Source of the DNA: Lenzites betulinus
Taxonomy: Eukaryota > Basidiomycota > Agaricomycetes > Polyporales > Polyporaceae
Assembly (NCBI GenBank): GCA_022264855.1
Contig: JABYQU010000007.1
Location: 372,001 to 436,000 of the forward strand
DNA length: 64,000 nt
Reading direction: 5' to 3'
Under the pieces are notes generated by a model, which was given only the letters and a program-made list of their open reading frames with translations, was not told the DNA's origin and searched no databases. This document shows, in pieces, positions 35,618-47,228 of the stretch. Numbering within the stretch: the stretch's first letter is position 1; every line of letters starts with the position of its first letter. A program made the translations under genes and the position numbers.

Positions 35618-37178
35618 ATGCTCGCCCTCCGCCGTCTGCCTCGCTTTACTCCTAGACTAGCGGGAATACGCGGAAATGCCACCCTTGACACTGTCGCCCA
35701 CCCGCAAGCTGATGCGCCTCCGCCTCCGCCCCCGTCGTCGGTGACAGCGAAGTCCAGCACTGTCGCAAGCAAGCAGTCGGAGAACAGTTCCGGGAGTGCT
35801 AGCGTGAACGGGAACGGCGGTGGCGGACAGCGGAATGGCGGAAGACGCGTGCAGGCGGCTCAGGGGCCGCGCGAGTGGTGTCGCCCAATTGCCAAGGGGG
35901 TCGAGCCCGCATATGACTACGCGCTGCGCTACATCCTGAAGGACGCGGCGTTCATGCGCAAGGAGCTCGAGCAGCTGCGAGCAGCAGTGGAGGCGGAAGA
36001 GACGAAACCCGAGGGTGAACGGGACGCTGCGACACTGCAGGACTTGCGCGAGCAGGTCCGCATCCTGGAGATTCAGAGCGAAGTGAACATCCCTGAGGTG
36101 CGGTGGAAGGCGAAGAGTGGTTTGGGTGAGTACGAATGATATGTCAATGCGTGATGGTACTGAACACAAGACAGCCGATATGAGCCAGCCGATTTACAGG
36201 CACCTAGTCGAGCAGAAATGGAGAGAGGAAGGCGCCTTGGATCTTCTGGTAAGTTGTGCACCTTCCCTTATACAACACGCGCACTCGGATTATTTACCGG
36301 CCGCCATAGATGGAACGTATCTACCAGATGAACGTCGTACCTGACTTGCTACCCGAACTCCGTCCCTCCTTTGACTTGCGCATCAAGTACGCCGAGGCGC
36401 CTCCGGACAGCAACTACCTCCGCACGCGTGTGAAGCGTAAATACAAGCCAGTCGAGCCTGGTGTCTTTTTAGTCCCGGAACAGGTATGTGACGAAGTGTA
36501 GTCAAACTTCAAGACAATCTGACAAACGGGCCGGGTGCTCAGACTCGGAGATTACCTGAGTTGTCTATGACGCTCTTCCATACGGACACGCGTCTTTATA
36601 CGTTAATGATGGTGGATTTGGACGTTCCCGACCCGGAGAACCAGACATTCACCTCTTACCTCCACTGGCTACAGTAAGATCATTCTCCCGCCCGTTACCA
36701 TCTAGCGCTGATATGGTGTGACCAGGCCGAACATCCCGCTCTCTGCTTTCACCACTACTCCCACCGTTCCTCTCAACACACATACGCGCTATGTTCCCCC
36801 GCACCCACAGCGTGGTACACCTTATCATCGATATGTGCTTCTCATGTTGCCGCAGCAATCTGCGACCGAGCCCATCAATGTTCCGGTACTTGAGGACTCT
36901 GACCGGCTTGGGTTCAACTTCCGTTCTTTTGCTGCACAATACGGTCTGGACGGCGCACAGGGCGGTGGCGCCCATATGTGGCGTGAAGTCTGGGACGAGA
37001 CGGTCTCACACATCTACCAGCACACGCTCAGTGAGTCTAACCAGCCTCCGATATCAAGAGCAGCGCTAATGTTATGTCCCGCGCGCCTCGTATTACAGAG
37101 AAGGAGGAGCCGCGATTTGGCAAGATGCCAAGACCGGACCCGTACGCGGATCTCAAGCGCTCCAAAAAGTACCTCTAG
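35618..37178 (+). CDS. Mitochondrial large-subunit ribosomal protein mL38 (PEBP-fold)
   Basis: Homologue of yeast MRPL35 and mammalian MRPL38. Six exons (35618-36125, 36175-36248, 36310-36483, 36543-36673, 36726-37030, 37099-37178) join in frame to 423 aa. The Arg-rich N-terminus MLALRRLPRFTPRLAGIRG is a mitochondrial presequence. A Gln/Glu coiled stretch follows, then the PEBP-like domain: FDLRIKYAEAPPD, GVFLVPEQ, LFHTDTRLYTLMMVDLDVPD, NQTFTSYLHWLQPNIPLS and YVPPHPQRGTPYHRYVLLML. The C-terminus is PYADLKRSKKYL. The last codons lie inside a large inverted duplication, so a second copy of this tip exists near 51.03 kb. Confidence 0.93.
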
Positions 37179-37504
37179 ACGCGTCACACATAACCCTGGT
37201 TTCACCAATAGCTATAGACATTCCCATAATACGATGTAGTCTGCTCCAATACATCAACCAGCATGTTTGCTACTTAGGTGACGGTGGTATCCGGCGTGGG
37301 AATAAGTGTGCGCTGTTTTAATTGCGCAGGACAAGTTCGTCTTCTGTCCTTCCCATGTCCTCCCGCGCCTCTCTCAAGGCCCAATTGACCACCCAAACGC
37401 GCCTGCGAGTGCTTCACTCCTGCAACCATTAGAACGAGGAGCTTCGCCTCGCGGCGATGTCAGGTAAGGGTGTCCGTCGACAAACATGGCCCAAAGTGCG
37501 AGTC

Positions 37505-38167
37505 GTGCCGACCCCTGTGAAATGTATAGCATTACAGCGGTCTAGGATCCGCGAAATCGCGAAACACACTCAGTGCGGCGTCGTGCACGACAACAACGAT
37601 GGCCCTATTTGCGGCGTGCTGAACGACCAGGATATCGCCGGCGATGCTCCACGTCGAGTCCCACAGACACACGCCGGCTTCGAGGTCACTGGCATGGCCC
37701 CATTCATGGCGATCGACTTGCTCACCGACGCAGCCTACTGCAGCGAGGTCCACCACTGCTTGTACCGCCACGACCTCGAATCCCTTTTCTGGATCCTGAT
37801 CTGGGTGGTGTCTTGCATCGAGGACGGGAAGCAGATCGATCCGCTGCCGGAGATGTATCAAGAGTGGACTTCGGGCCGCATGCGAACCTGCTGTAACAGC
37901 AAACGCAGGTTTCTGTCTATTGGCTGGAAATACAGCGGTGGTGGTCCGAGGCCGACGTGGTCTGCCGAAGGCAAACTTGCGCACAACGTCCTATATTACT
38001 TCGCCAAGACCCAGATTGCCCGTGACATGCAGCGCTTTCATGTAGATGACGCGGCGCCAGTGGAGGAAGTGGACGAGCCGGAGAAGGTTTGGGACGAGTT
38101 CTGTGCGGTGATCCGGGAGGTTGGCAGGGCGCACCTTTCGCTGGGCTATCTGGTTGATTTCTCGTAG
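37505..38167 (+). pseudogene. FunK1 kinase C-terminal fragment A
   Basis: C-terminal half of a fungal-type protein kinase (FunK1). It begins after the catalytic loop: GVLNDQDIAGDAP (DFG-equivalent), then TGMAPFMAIDLLTDAAY, LYRHDLESLFWILIWVVSCI, EDGKQIDPLPEMYQEW and the usual tail VEEVDEPEKVWDEFCAVIRE. The HRD catalytic motif and the whole N-lobe are missing and no start is evident, so it cannot be an active kinase. The equivalent fragment on the other strand is 50022-50665. Confidence 0.75.
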
Positions 38168-38357
38168 TGGCAGCTTGGGCTGGACGGCGCGACTGTACTG
38201 ACTTGATGGATTGTCCGCATGAGCACACATAGTTTTATCTGTCAAGCCAGTGTGATCCTGTGCGATCAGGTCGGTCCTTCCCGTTCTGGATTTTGTGACA
38301 CTGCCACTTACCTAAAGAAACACGCGCGTCGGGGGCACCTCACAGGTTACCACCAAT
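38168..38357 (+). repeat. Inter-fragment spacer, copy 1
   Basis: About 190 bp between FunK1 pieces. Its reverse complement recurs at 47222-47408 and, slightly diverged, at 49855-50021. It contains no gene. Confidence 0.7.
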
Positions 38358-39143
38358 CTACCGTGTTGTCCAAGTGATGATGATGAGGCGTCTGGAGCCA
38401 ATACATGCCCTGGTGGGGGAAGACTTCATCCGTGCGTGGTTGGAATGTGCGCGAGGTACGTCTTCCGTTTTCGGCCGTGTCATAATATAACTCTGACCGC
38501 CCGTACAGCGCACCACCTCATCTGGCTCAAGGATATCCACCACAGGGATCTGAGCCTGAAGAACCTCATGTTCTACCGCGACGGCGACAACAGGCCGCGC
38601 GGCGTCGTCAACGACTGGGATCTCGCGTGTGATGTTCAAGGCCTCCAGACACACACCGGCCTCGAGCTCACCGGCACGATGCCATTCATGGCGATCGACC
38701 TGCTCACCAACGCAGCCTTCCGCGGTGAGGTCCGCCACCTGTACCGCCACGACCTCGAATCCGTCTTCTGGACCCTCATATGGGTGGTGTCTTGCATCGA
38801 GGACGGGAAGCAGATCGACCCGCTGCCGGAGAGGTTTCAGCGTTGGGTTTCAGGCAACATGATGACCTGCTGCGACAGCAAACGCGCGTTTCTGTCCTTC
38901 GGCTGGAAATACAGCGGTGGTGGTCCGAGGCCGACGTGGTCTGTCGAGAGCAAGCTCGCGCGCGCGGTCCTATATTACTTTTACGATGCCCAGCATGCTC
39001 GTAGGATGCAGGGCCTTTTGTTAGATGACACGGCGCCAGTGGAGGAAGTGGACGAGCCGGAGAAGGTCTGGGGCGAGTTCTGTGCGGTGCTCCGGGGGGT
39101 TGGCAGGGCGCACCCTGCGATGGGCTATCTCGTGGATATCTAG
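38358..39143 (+). pseudogene. FunK1 kinase C-terminal fragment B
   Basis: Two exons (about 38358-38455 and 38509-39143) encode MRRLEPIHALVGEDFIRAWL and then HHLIWLKDIHHRDLSLKNLM (catalytic loop HRD...N), VVNDWDLACD (DFG changed to DWD), TGTMPFMAIDLL, the LYRHDLESVFW helix and a C-terminus ending GYLVDI. The splice site is intact and the frame open, but the N-lobe with the ATP-binding Lys is absent. This is a duplicate truncated at its 5' end; the sequence upstream is the repeated spacer. Confidence 0.75.
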
Positions 39144-39537
39144 TAGTGGCAGTCTGAGCTGCACGCGCAACTGTACTGGCATGGGAATGGAATTTAATAT
39201 TGAATAGTATTGAATAGGACTGGCGATCTGCCACTGAAAGCGGTGACCGTGCTCTCACCGGTCTTGTTGAGGACAAGATATTATTATGACACGGTGTTCC
39301 TACCAGAAAATACACGCGCCGTGGGCATATCACGGCCACAAAAGGACCCTCCGACGTATACCTATCCTCGGCCCTGCCAGGCACCCACGAGACTCCCAAG
39401 TCGACGTCCGGGTCATCGCGCATCCCACGCTCGCGCACACATACGCACACAGCTCGCTCGTTCGTCCGGTGCCCAGCACCATCCATTCTGGAACACACGG
39501 ACGACCGCGGTCGATCCGCACAGCAGCTAGCCGCCAG

Positions 39538-40138
39538 GCAGCTTGATTCATCAAGTATAAGCAGCTGAAAGCGTCGGATATTGAAAACCTGACGCACCAA
39601 GTCGATGCTGCTGCATACACATGGTCTATACGTATTCTGCGCGAAGGGCGGAGTGCGGGTTATGTACGGACCTAGTGCCAGCCTGAGGCGATATTTCCAT
39701 TCCAATCGCAATTCATGAAGGCGATGATATTAGTACTCAGTATTCAGCTCAAGAGTACGGTTATGATCCCGCGGCAAGCGCGACTCATCATTAAGTTGGA
39801 CTCATGCGTAACGGCATGATCGCGTAGATGCGCTCACCATAGCTGCACCAAGGAGCTGGAGGAGAGAGGGTGCCCGTGCAACACTGCGAGAACACAAGTA
39901 AATACTGCGGCCCAGCTGTGGCGCCGTGCCCGGCGGAATCTGGTGCGCTTGGCGGGGCTTGGCGACGATCAGTTACATAGATGATAGTACATACTTATAA
40001 GTTATACTAGTACTACATATAAGTACATATATATAGTACATACCAGCTAGCTAGGTTTAACGGTTTCGCTGATGTGCGCAAGTGGGCGCTGTATCCTAGG
40101 CCTACTCATCCTCCTCCTTCCCCTCATCCTCCCGCACG
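39538..40138. other. AT-rich intergenic region and promoter of the Sel1 gene
   Basis: No gene. A strongly AT-rich, TA-repetitive patch (about 39.97-40.05 kb) lies just upstream of the Sel1-protein start and may serve as core promoter or be a small AT-rich repeat. Confidence 0.45.
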
Positions 40139-42034
40139 ATGTCTGAGCTCACGCTCACGCCGAACGTGCACGACTCGTCCCCGCTCGGGACGCTCATCCG
40201 CAGCGCGTCGTCGAGGCGCATCCCGAACCACCGCCCCTCCAACCTCGAGCTCCCGACGCCGTCAGGGCCGCCGTCCCCCGGAGCGCACGATATAGCCTCC
40301 GCGCCACCACCACACTCGCCCATCCTGCACGCCCAGTTCCGCACCTCCACTGCGACCGCGACCTCGTACTACGACGATGCGAGCATGCGCACGTTCTCCT
40401 GGGATGGCCGCTCCGCCATGGGCAGCACGCCCTCCTCCCCCTCGAGCACACGCACCTTCCGCCCCCCGTCCCAGCAGGAGGCCGCGCAGTACGGTGGGCA
40501 GCAGTATGGTGGGCAGCAGTATGATGGGCAGCAATACGATGGGCAGCAATACGGTGGGCAACAATACGACGGGCAGCAACACTACGGCTCAGGGTACGCG
40601 CACGACCCGGTGCGTTCGTCCGAGTACGACATCGACGACATCACCGCGCGGTACCGCGACACCTGGCGCGCGTCCGGCCACGACTCGCACGAGCAGCACG
40701 AGGACGCCCCGAGCCTGCCCACCGTCGTCGTGTCCGCCGAGCCCGAAGTGCACGCGCCCGCGCACGCATATGCGTACCCCGCCGCACAGGACCACGGGCG
40801 CGCGCCGTCGCGCGTCGTGAGCGCATCCGCGAGCGTGAACTTCTCGCGGCCGTCGCTGCCCGCGAGCGCCGCGGACCGCAAGCGCGAGGTGCTCATGCGC
40901 AACGCGGGGAGCCCGCACTCGCCGCTGCACTCGCCCGGCGCGAGCCCGCGCATGGGCCCGAGCTCGCCGCTCGCGGGGCAGGGCTCGCGCCCCGTCTCGC
41001 CGGCATCGCTCGCGGACAGGCAGCCGCTGCCGTCGCCTGCGCTCGCGCCGTCGGGCGGCCTGCAGACGCCGGCGGCGGCGGCGGCGCGCGTCACGTCGGC
41101 GACGAGCGTGTACTCGGACTACTCGTACTACTCGCTGCCCCCCACCCCGACCTCGCCGCAGCCGCCCATGCCCCGCACGGCCTCGACGGCCTCGTTGGCC
41201 GCCGCGCCGCCCGCGCCGGCGCACCCGAAGCCGCCCACGACGCCCACGGGGAAGCCGCCGCCGCCGAACCTTGCGGACCCGCAGACGCCGGCAGACTTCC
41301 TGCAGGTCGGGATCCAGCACCACCTCGAGAACCGGCTGGCCGAGTCGGCGGTCGCGTTCGAGAAGGCGGCGACGCTGCACGGCGGGTGCGGCGTGGGCAT
41401 GCTCATGTGGGGGCTCGCGCAGCGGCACGGGTGGGGGTGCGCGAAGAGCGAGGTCGCGGGCTTCCGCTGGCTGCGGCGCGCGGCGGAGCTCGCGGTGACC
41501 GACCTCGAGAAGGGCAGGCAGGGCATGGACATGGGCGCGGTGAGGGTGAGTGCGCGTGCTCTGTGCAGCGGGCTGGGCGCGCGATGCTGACGCTGACGGG
41601 TTCGCGCGCGCGCGGCGGCAGTCCGAGCTCGTGCTCGCCATTTACGAGGTCGGCCAGAGCTTCTTCCACGGCTGGGGCATCGAGAAGGACAAGACGATGG
41701 CGGTGGTACGTGCCGCTGCTCCTGCTGGCGTGGGCTGCACCCGTGCTGACCCCCCTGTGTGCGCTTCGTCGACAGCAATACTTCCGGGTGGCCGCGCGCC
41801 TCGGGGACCCGGACGCGCAACAGGAGCTGGGCTTCTGCCTCCTGAACGGCAAGGGCTGCAAGAAGGACAAGCGCGAGGCGGCGAAGTGGTATCGCGCGGC
41901 GGTAAGCTCGTCTCACCCTGCCAGACAGGCGTCGGCTTCACGTCTCTGACTGGCGGTGGCGTGCAATGTTGCAGGTTGCCCAGGGCGTGAGCGACATCGG
42001 GCTGGCCTGGATCTACAAAGACAAGTACCAGTGA
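40139..42034 (+). CDS. Sel1-like repeat (HCP-like) protein with disordered N-terminus
   Basis: Four exons (40139-41545, 41622-41705, 41776-41901, 41975-42034) join in frame to 558 aa. The first ~380 residues are Ser/Pro-rich and disordered and include six consecutive Y[G/D]GQQ pentapeptides (40490-40579). Sel1 solenoid repeats follow: FLQVGIQHHLENRLAESAVA, GVGMLMWGLAQRHGWGCAKS, ELVLAIYEVGQSFFHGWGIE, AARLGDPDAQQELGFCLLNG and VAQGVSDIGLAWIYKD. The layout resembles yeast Dsf2/Skt5-type Sel1 scaffold proteins; the exact orthologue is uncertain. The exon 1 donor AGG|GTGAGT is preferred over an alternative six bases upstream. Confidence 0.88.
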
Positions 42035-42446
42035 TGCACGCTGGCGTGCGCAAACCTCTTGCCATTGGTCTGCACGCTCTGGAGCTGTTGCACGAGCGGG
42101 CAGTACGCACTTGACATCTTGATATACCCTGCTGAGCTCGTACACTCCTGCTAACCCACTGTCCGTTGCTAGCTCGCGTCCGCTTTCTTGAGCATCTATT
42201 TGTGTATTTGTGTCGGTTGCTGTATCATTATTAGAACGCCATTCTCATTTGCCGAGGGATCGCCATCGGTCGACCGAGGCACTCTCCGCGTTGAATAGGG
42301 CGTAATAGGCTTCGCCGACACTGATCGATGATCCCTGTACTTCCGTCTTGGCAAACAAACGTGGACGGTGAGATTAATTGTCAACATAAGGTTCGGGCGT
42401 TGCGACCCCTGTCCCTACTAGAGTAAGCAGCGCCAACAAAACGAGC

Positions 42447-42529
42447 TGCCCCAGTGAGGCTCGAACTCACGACCTTCCGATTGCCGAGGAGTAACAGTCG
42501 GACGCTGTAACCAACTCAGCCATGGGGCA
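42447..42529 (-). tRNA. tRNA-Asn(GTT) with a 10-nt intron
   Basis: Minus-strand cloverleaf: acceptor arm TGCCCCA/TGGGGCA, D stem GCTG/CAGC, anticodon stem TCCGA/TCGGA, loop with GTT at positions 34-36, T arm GTGAG-TTCGAGC-CTCAC and a 5-nt variable loop. A 10-nt insert (CTCCTCGGCA) sits one base 3' of the anticodon, the canonical intron position. The T loop TTCGAGC provides the B box. Confidence 0.93.
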
Positions 42530-42931
42530 CATGTAAGCCGACGTGGTGTACACAGCTACGATCTGCACAAGCTGATGGTGGCATTATGGACGCACGTGGG
42601 ACGTGCCTGATCTCGTTGGACGGACCGGGGAGGGAAGACATGGACTCGACTGACTTCGCCGTCCTCCTTCTCGTCGTCGCCGCATCGTCTCTGCCGCTGT
42701 TCTCCTCACACACCCAGCCCCTCCGTTCTCGTACCCTGACGACATCCTGAATCCAAACAGACGTTGCGACCCACCCGTGCCTGGACCACCCCGGCCGCCA
42801 CCCACTGCAGTGCATACACCCACCCTCCCATTGCCCAACCGCACTCACACACGCGTCATCCATCCTGAACGCTCTTCTGCTACGCAGACACACTCGTAGG
42901 ATCCCCGCGACGGCCTCGAAACGCATACACC
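42530..42931. other. Intergenic upstream of the SAP30-like gene
   Basis: About 400 bp, pyrimidine-rich from 42.65 kb on the plus strand, consistent with a promoter and 5' leader for the gene starting at 42932. No other feature. Confidence 0.45.
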
Positions 42932-44286
42932 ATGCCCATCACGACCGCCGCCTCCCACGGCCATACCCACGTCCACCCCTCTGCCGCGCACACACTCACC
43001 AGCTCTAACGCGGCTGCTTCCAACGCACCCTCCCCGCCCGTCACCACCTCGGCAGGCCCGGCCCCCCGCGCCCGCGGCCAAAACGCACGCAAACGCGCCG
43101 CACAGGCGGACGACGCGGCCTACCACGCCGCGGCGGGCACGAAGCGCGGGGCCCCCGACCGCGCAGACGGCGATCGCGAGCGGGCGAAGCGCAAGCGGCT
43201 CGACGCGTCCGCCGCCAGCGTCGGGCCCCAGACGCACGCAGGAAGCTCGGGGAACGCGGGGGAGAGAGAAGACCGGATCTCGTTGGTGAGTGCGCGCTGG
43301 TGCTGGACTCTATTGCCGCGGGCTGCTCCTATTTTTTCGAGCCCGTCGGAGTGCGGACGGTTAAGTGATCGAGCGACGTGGGATGGGTTCTGTCTGTGTC
43401 ATGTTGTGCCGTGCCGCGTCGACGTCCGCCGGGACGTGTATCCCATCTGTCGAGATGCATGCTTGGTGGATGAAGCTGCGACGCGACCTTGCTTGCGTGC
43501 GGAGATCTGCCGGTGTGGGGAACAGGGTGTCGAGCCGTCGTGCAGGCTGCGGCACTATAAGCATACTCGAGCATAGCGGCCGCCGCGAGCGGGGGTTAGA
43601 AATTTCATTGGAGCGTTGGTCGCCTTGGTACGCGTTCCCAGAGGACCGCCCGAGAAGGCTTCTGCCTTCCGAGGCTGCGCCCCTGCCGTCAATGTGATGC
43701 GCCAGGTGTTCTTTGTTGATAACAGTCCTGGAGGCTCACACGGGAATAATTCGCGAGTATCAATACGCTGACCCACTGTGCTGAACACAGATTGACTTCG
43801 CAGCACTGCCCACGGACGCGCTGCACAGATACCTCGCGCACTTTGACTTGATCCCGGACCTGGATCCGTCACCGCTGGGCGTGGAGGATCCGGGACCACC
43901 AGTGTCGCTGCTGAAGCCTAAGAGCCATCTTCCACCGCATGGACATGCTCTGCGACAGACGTCAACCGCCAGCCCGGGGCCTGTTCCGACGGGCACCGCT
44001 GTGAACCGCGCGCGGCGTGATGCAGGGGGCAGCAGGCGCCGTAGCTCGCGTCTGGTGGAAGAGGACCGTGTGCCGGCACCGTCGCCGGTGTACGGGGACA
44101 TTGGGGAGGTGGACGGGATGCTTGCCGCGATCGCCGAGCGGCACTTCCGGGAGCAGGAGGTGCAGGAGGTGGACACGCTCGCGGCGTTCATGTGCGCGGT
44201 GCAGACAAAGGGTATGTAGCCTGTGCGCGACGTGGGTGCATCCGGTGCTGATGGCATGACGTATGGCAGCCCGCCTCGCCTCGTAG
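42932..44286 (+). CDS. SAP30-like subunit of the Sin3 histone deacetylase complex
   Basis: Three exons (42932-43285, 43791-44211, 44270-44286) give 263 aa. The N-terminus is a disordered Ala/Ser/Thr/His stretch with a basic patch (NARKRAAQADDAA; KRKRLDASAAS). The second exon holds the Sin3-binding-type segment: IDFAALPTDALHRYLAHFDL, IPDLDPSPLGVEDPGPPVSL, RRDAGGSRRRSSRLVEE and IAERHFREQEVQEVDTLAAF, similar to fungal SAP30 Sin3-binding proteins. It would bridge Sin3 to the deacetylase and chromatin. Intron 1 is 505 nt, some ten times longer than other introns here, but both splice sites and phase fit the conserved start of the domain. Confidence 0.75.
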
Positions 44287-44762
44287 CCCGGCAGCCAATC
44301 AGCAGCCGCGGCCTGCTCGGCCACTGCCCAGCTAGACGCCCGCGGGCAGCAGATTCCCAAGAGGAAGGAGGCGAAGGTCGAGCACGCGCAGAACTCTCCG
44401 TCCGATCTGCCAACGCCAGTCACTCCCGCCAATTATAGCCCCCAGCTGCATGTTACCCTGGCGACAGTCTGTACATGCCCCTCCGGGACGTCCGTCACTT
44501 GCCCATCCACAAGGCCCTGTCTCCCCGCGCCGTTATATACCACCCATCTTTCGTCCTTCCTCCTCATCCCCCTCTCCTCTTCATCCTTCCATCCTTTGCA
44601 GCAGAGCTGCCTGGTTCCGGTTCCGGTGAGCTCCTCCCGCCCAGTCTCACCCGTTTCAGCACCGACTCACCCTTCCCCGCAGCTTAATCCCTTCAACCCA
44701 CCCCGGTCTTTCTGCACCTTACGAAGCCTGCTTCGCGTCGACGTTTCATCCTCACTACAGCC
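44287..44762. promoter_or_regulatory. Promoter region of the secreted-protein gene
   Basis: Contains a TATATA at about 44534-44539, then a long pyrimidine-rich tract (about 44.54-44.75 kb) running up to the ATG at 44763. This is a typical strong basidiomycete promoter layout. Confidence 0.45.
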
Positions 44763-45884
44763 ATGAAGTTCGCTACCTCCTTCGCCGCTCTCCTCGCCGC
44801 CGTCCCCGCCTTCGCCTCGCCTCTGGTAAATTTCCGCTCTTCTCACACTATCCGCTGCGGTTATTGAATTGATCGCCAGGTCGAGCGCGCTGTTTCCTCC
44901 GGCTCCTCAACGGCTGGCGGCAACGCCCAGACGTCGCTCAGTAAGTTTCGGGCCCCAGCTCACCGTGAACGGCGTTTCTGAGAATTTCCTACTCCAGCGC
45001 TCGTCCAGTCCGTCATCGCCACCGGCTTTGAGAACAATGGCCAGGACCAGCCCACCGCCGGCCAGGTGCCGTCCCTCACGTCGTCGAACAACTTCATCAA
45101 CTTCTGCGCGACGGTCCCGAACCTGCCGATCACCAACGGCCTGCAGATCAAGACTGGCTCGTGCAACCCCGCGCCCATGGGTGTGATCGCGTCGACGTCA
45201 AACATGCCCTCGTCCAAGTTCGTCTTCCCCAAGAACGGCCAGACGATCGCCGCGAACACGAACTTCACGATCCAGATGGCGATCTCGCACCTCGAGACCG
45301 GCCACTTCGTGAACGCGAACGAGAACTACTTCTCCGCGCCGCAGGTCGTCAACTCCGCGGGCGACATCCAGGGCCACTCGCACGTCGTCATCGACAAGCT
45401 CACCTCGCTCGACCAGACGACCCCGACCGACCCCCTCAACGGCTTCGTCTTCTTCAAGGGCCTCAACGACCCGGCTCAGGGTGGCGTCCTCTCCGCAGAC
45501 GTCGTCGGTGGTCTCCCGGCTGGCACATACCGTCTCGCGTCCATCAACTCGGCAGCCAACCACCAGCCTGTCCTCGTCGCGATCGCGCAGCACGGCTCCC
45601 TCGACGACATGATCTACGTAAGTCCCGCGCACACGCGCCCTCCCCTCCACGCCCCCGCAGACCGCTCACGCCCTCACTTGCAGTTCACCGTCGCGAACGG
45701 CGGCGCCGCTGCCTCGTCCGCCGCGCCCCCCGCCGCGTCCGCGACCGTCGGCGCGATCAAGGGCGCGAACACCGGCAAGACGCCCGGAAACCAGGGCGGC
45801 TTCTCGAGCGGGAACAACCAGGCCGCGCCCCCGTCCGCGAACAAGCCCTCGAGCGGGTTCGGCCGCGGCGGCTTCCGCAACTGA
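44763..45884 (+). CDS. Secreted conserved fungal protein, function unknown
   Basis: Four exons (44763-44825, 44880-44940, 44998-45617, 45684-45884) give 314 aa. The N-terminus MKFATSFAALLAAVPAFASP is a clear signal peptide. The mature domain has VQSVIATGFENNGQDQPTAG, NNFINFCATVPNLPITNGLQ, SKFVFPKNGQTIAANTNFTI and DIQGHSHVVIDKLTSLDQTT, a pattern I associate with an abundant basidiomycete secreted family often carrying misleading automatic names. The C-terminal tail is Ala/Ser then Gly/Asn/Pro-rich, ending GFGRGGFRN, and is probably disordered. Codon use is strongly C-ending, suggesting high expression. Role unknown; cell wall or extracellular is inferred. Confidence 0.85.
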
Positions 45885-46439
45885 GCGCGCGGCGCGGTGC
45901 TCGCGGGGCCTGCTCGTGCGCCGCTCGACGCGGCGCGGGGCGCCCCCGCCTTCTTTCGTTCATGGTGATCGGTAGTGGTGTGGCATACGCTCGTTTCGGC
46001 TTCGTCTTCGTGTTTTGTGTGTTTTGTGTGTAGATTATTTGTGGTGCTCGTCGGCGCGCTGCTGTGCGGATCGACCGCGGCCGTCTATGCGCGCGAATAG
46101 ACGGTGCTGGGTTCTGGGACCAACGCGTGTGTGTGCGTGTGCGTGGGCGTGTGCGTGGGATGCACGAGCGCCGAGCTGGGGATCTGTGTGGGCGGGGACG
46201 AGGATACGGATACGTCGGCGGGTCCTTTCGTGGCCGTCATATGCCCACGGTTCTTTCGGAGAAGCGGCCACCGGTGTTCTAGTACTGGGGCCTAATGCCC
46301 GGGACGGCGGGACGGGGCCGGCATGCGCAGCAGGGCCGACCAGCTCGCCAGTATCAAACACGGTGTGTATTCACGCATACAACCCAACGCCAAATATTGC
46401 CAGTACAGTTGCGCGTGCAGCCCAGGCTGCCACTAGTTA

Positions 46440-47228
46440 CTAGATATCCGCGAGATAGCCCATCGCAGGGTGCGCCCTGCCAACCTCCCGTAGCACCGCA
46501 CAGAACTCGCCCCAGACCTCCTCCAGCTGCTCCATTTCCTCCACTGGCGCCGGGGTTCTTCTAAACAGGCGCTGCATGTCGCGGGCGACCTGGGACTGGG
46601 TGAAGTAACATATGAGCGCGCGCGCAAGTTCGCCTTCGGTAGACCACGTCGGCCTCGGACCACCGCCGTATGTCCAGCCGACAGACAGAAAACTGCGTTT
46701 GCTGTGACAGCAGGTTCGCATGTGGCCCGAAGTCCACTCTTGATACATCTCCGGCAGCGGGTCGATCTGCTTCCCGTCCTCGATGCAAGACACTACCCAT
46801 ATGAGGATCCAGAAGACGGATTCGAGGTCGTGGCGGTACATGTGGCGGACCTCACCGCGGAAGGCTGCGTTGGTGAGCAGCTCGATCGCCATGAATGGCA
46901 TCGTGCCGGTGAGCTCGAGGCCGGTGTGTGTCTGGAGGTCTTGAGTATCGCAGGCGAAATCCCAGTCATTGACCACGCCGCGCGGCCTGTTGTCGCCGTC
47001 GCGGTAGAACATGAGGTTCTTCAGGTTCAGATCCCTGTGGTGGACTCGGATGCCCTTGAGCCAGATGAGGTGGTGCGCTGTACGGGCGGTCAGGGTTATA
47101 TTATGACACGGCCGAAAACGGAACACGTACCTCGCGCACATTCCAGCCACGCACGGATGAAGTCTTCCCCCACCAGGGCATGTATCGGCTCCAGACGCCT
47201 CATCATCACCACTTGGAGAACACGGTAG
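46440..47228 (-). pseudogene. FunK1 kinase C-terminal fragment B'
   Basis: Paralogue of fragment B. It has a short exon (about 47131-47225: LEPIHALVGEDFIRAWLECA), then a main exon from 47077 to the stop at 46440. It keeps VHHRDLNLKNLMFYRDGDN, VVNDWDFACD, TGTMPFMAIELL and MYRHDLESVFWILIWVVSCI. An extra Arg-Val before the HRD loop and the altered tail (FRRTPAPVEEMEQLEEVWGE) set it apart from copy B. The N-lobe is missing, so it is probably non-functional. Confidence 0.75.

Larger units (their letters stand above)
37132..39537 (+). repeat. Left copy of a large unequal inverted duplication
   Basis: From within the last exon of mL38 to about 39537, this segment matches the reverse complement of 46058-51052 in order: mL38 tip, FunK1 fragment A, a roughly 190-bp spacer, FunK1 fragment B, and a trailing block. 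The right copy carries an extra block of about 2.6 kb containing a near-complete FunK1 gene between the two fragments. Confidence 0.8.

Noticed and set aside
40262..41916. Long minus-strand frames opposite the Sel1 gene, including one of 350 codons
   Set aside because: Arg/Ala-rich translation typical of the antisense of C-ending codons; no motif, and the plus frame has clear Sel1 repeats.
44763..45884. Naming the secreted protein after a ribosomal protein
   Set aside because: It has a clear signal peptide and no ribosomal fold; such labels in databases look like propagated errors.
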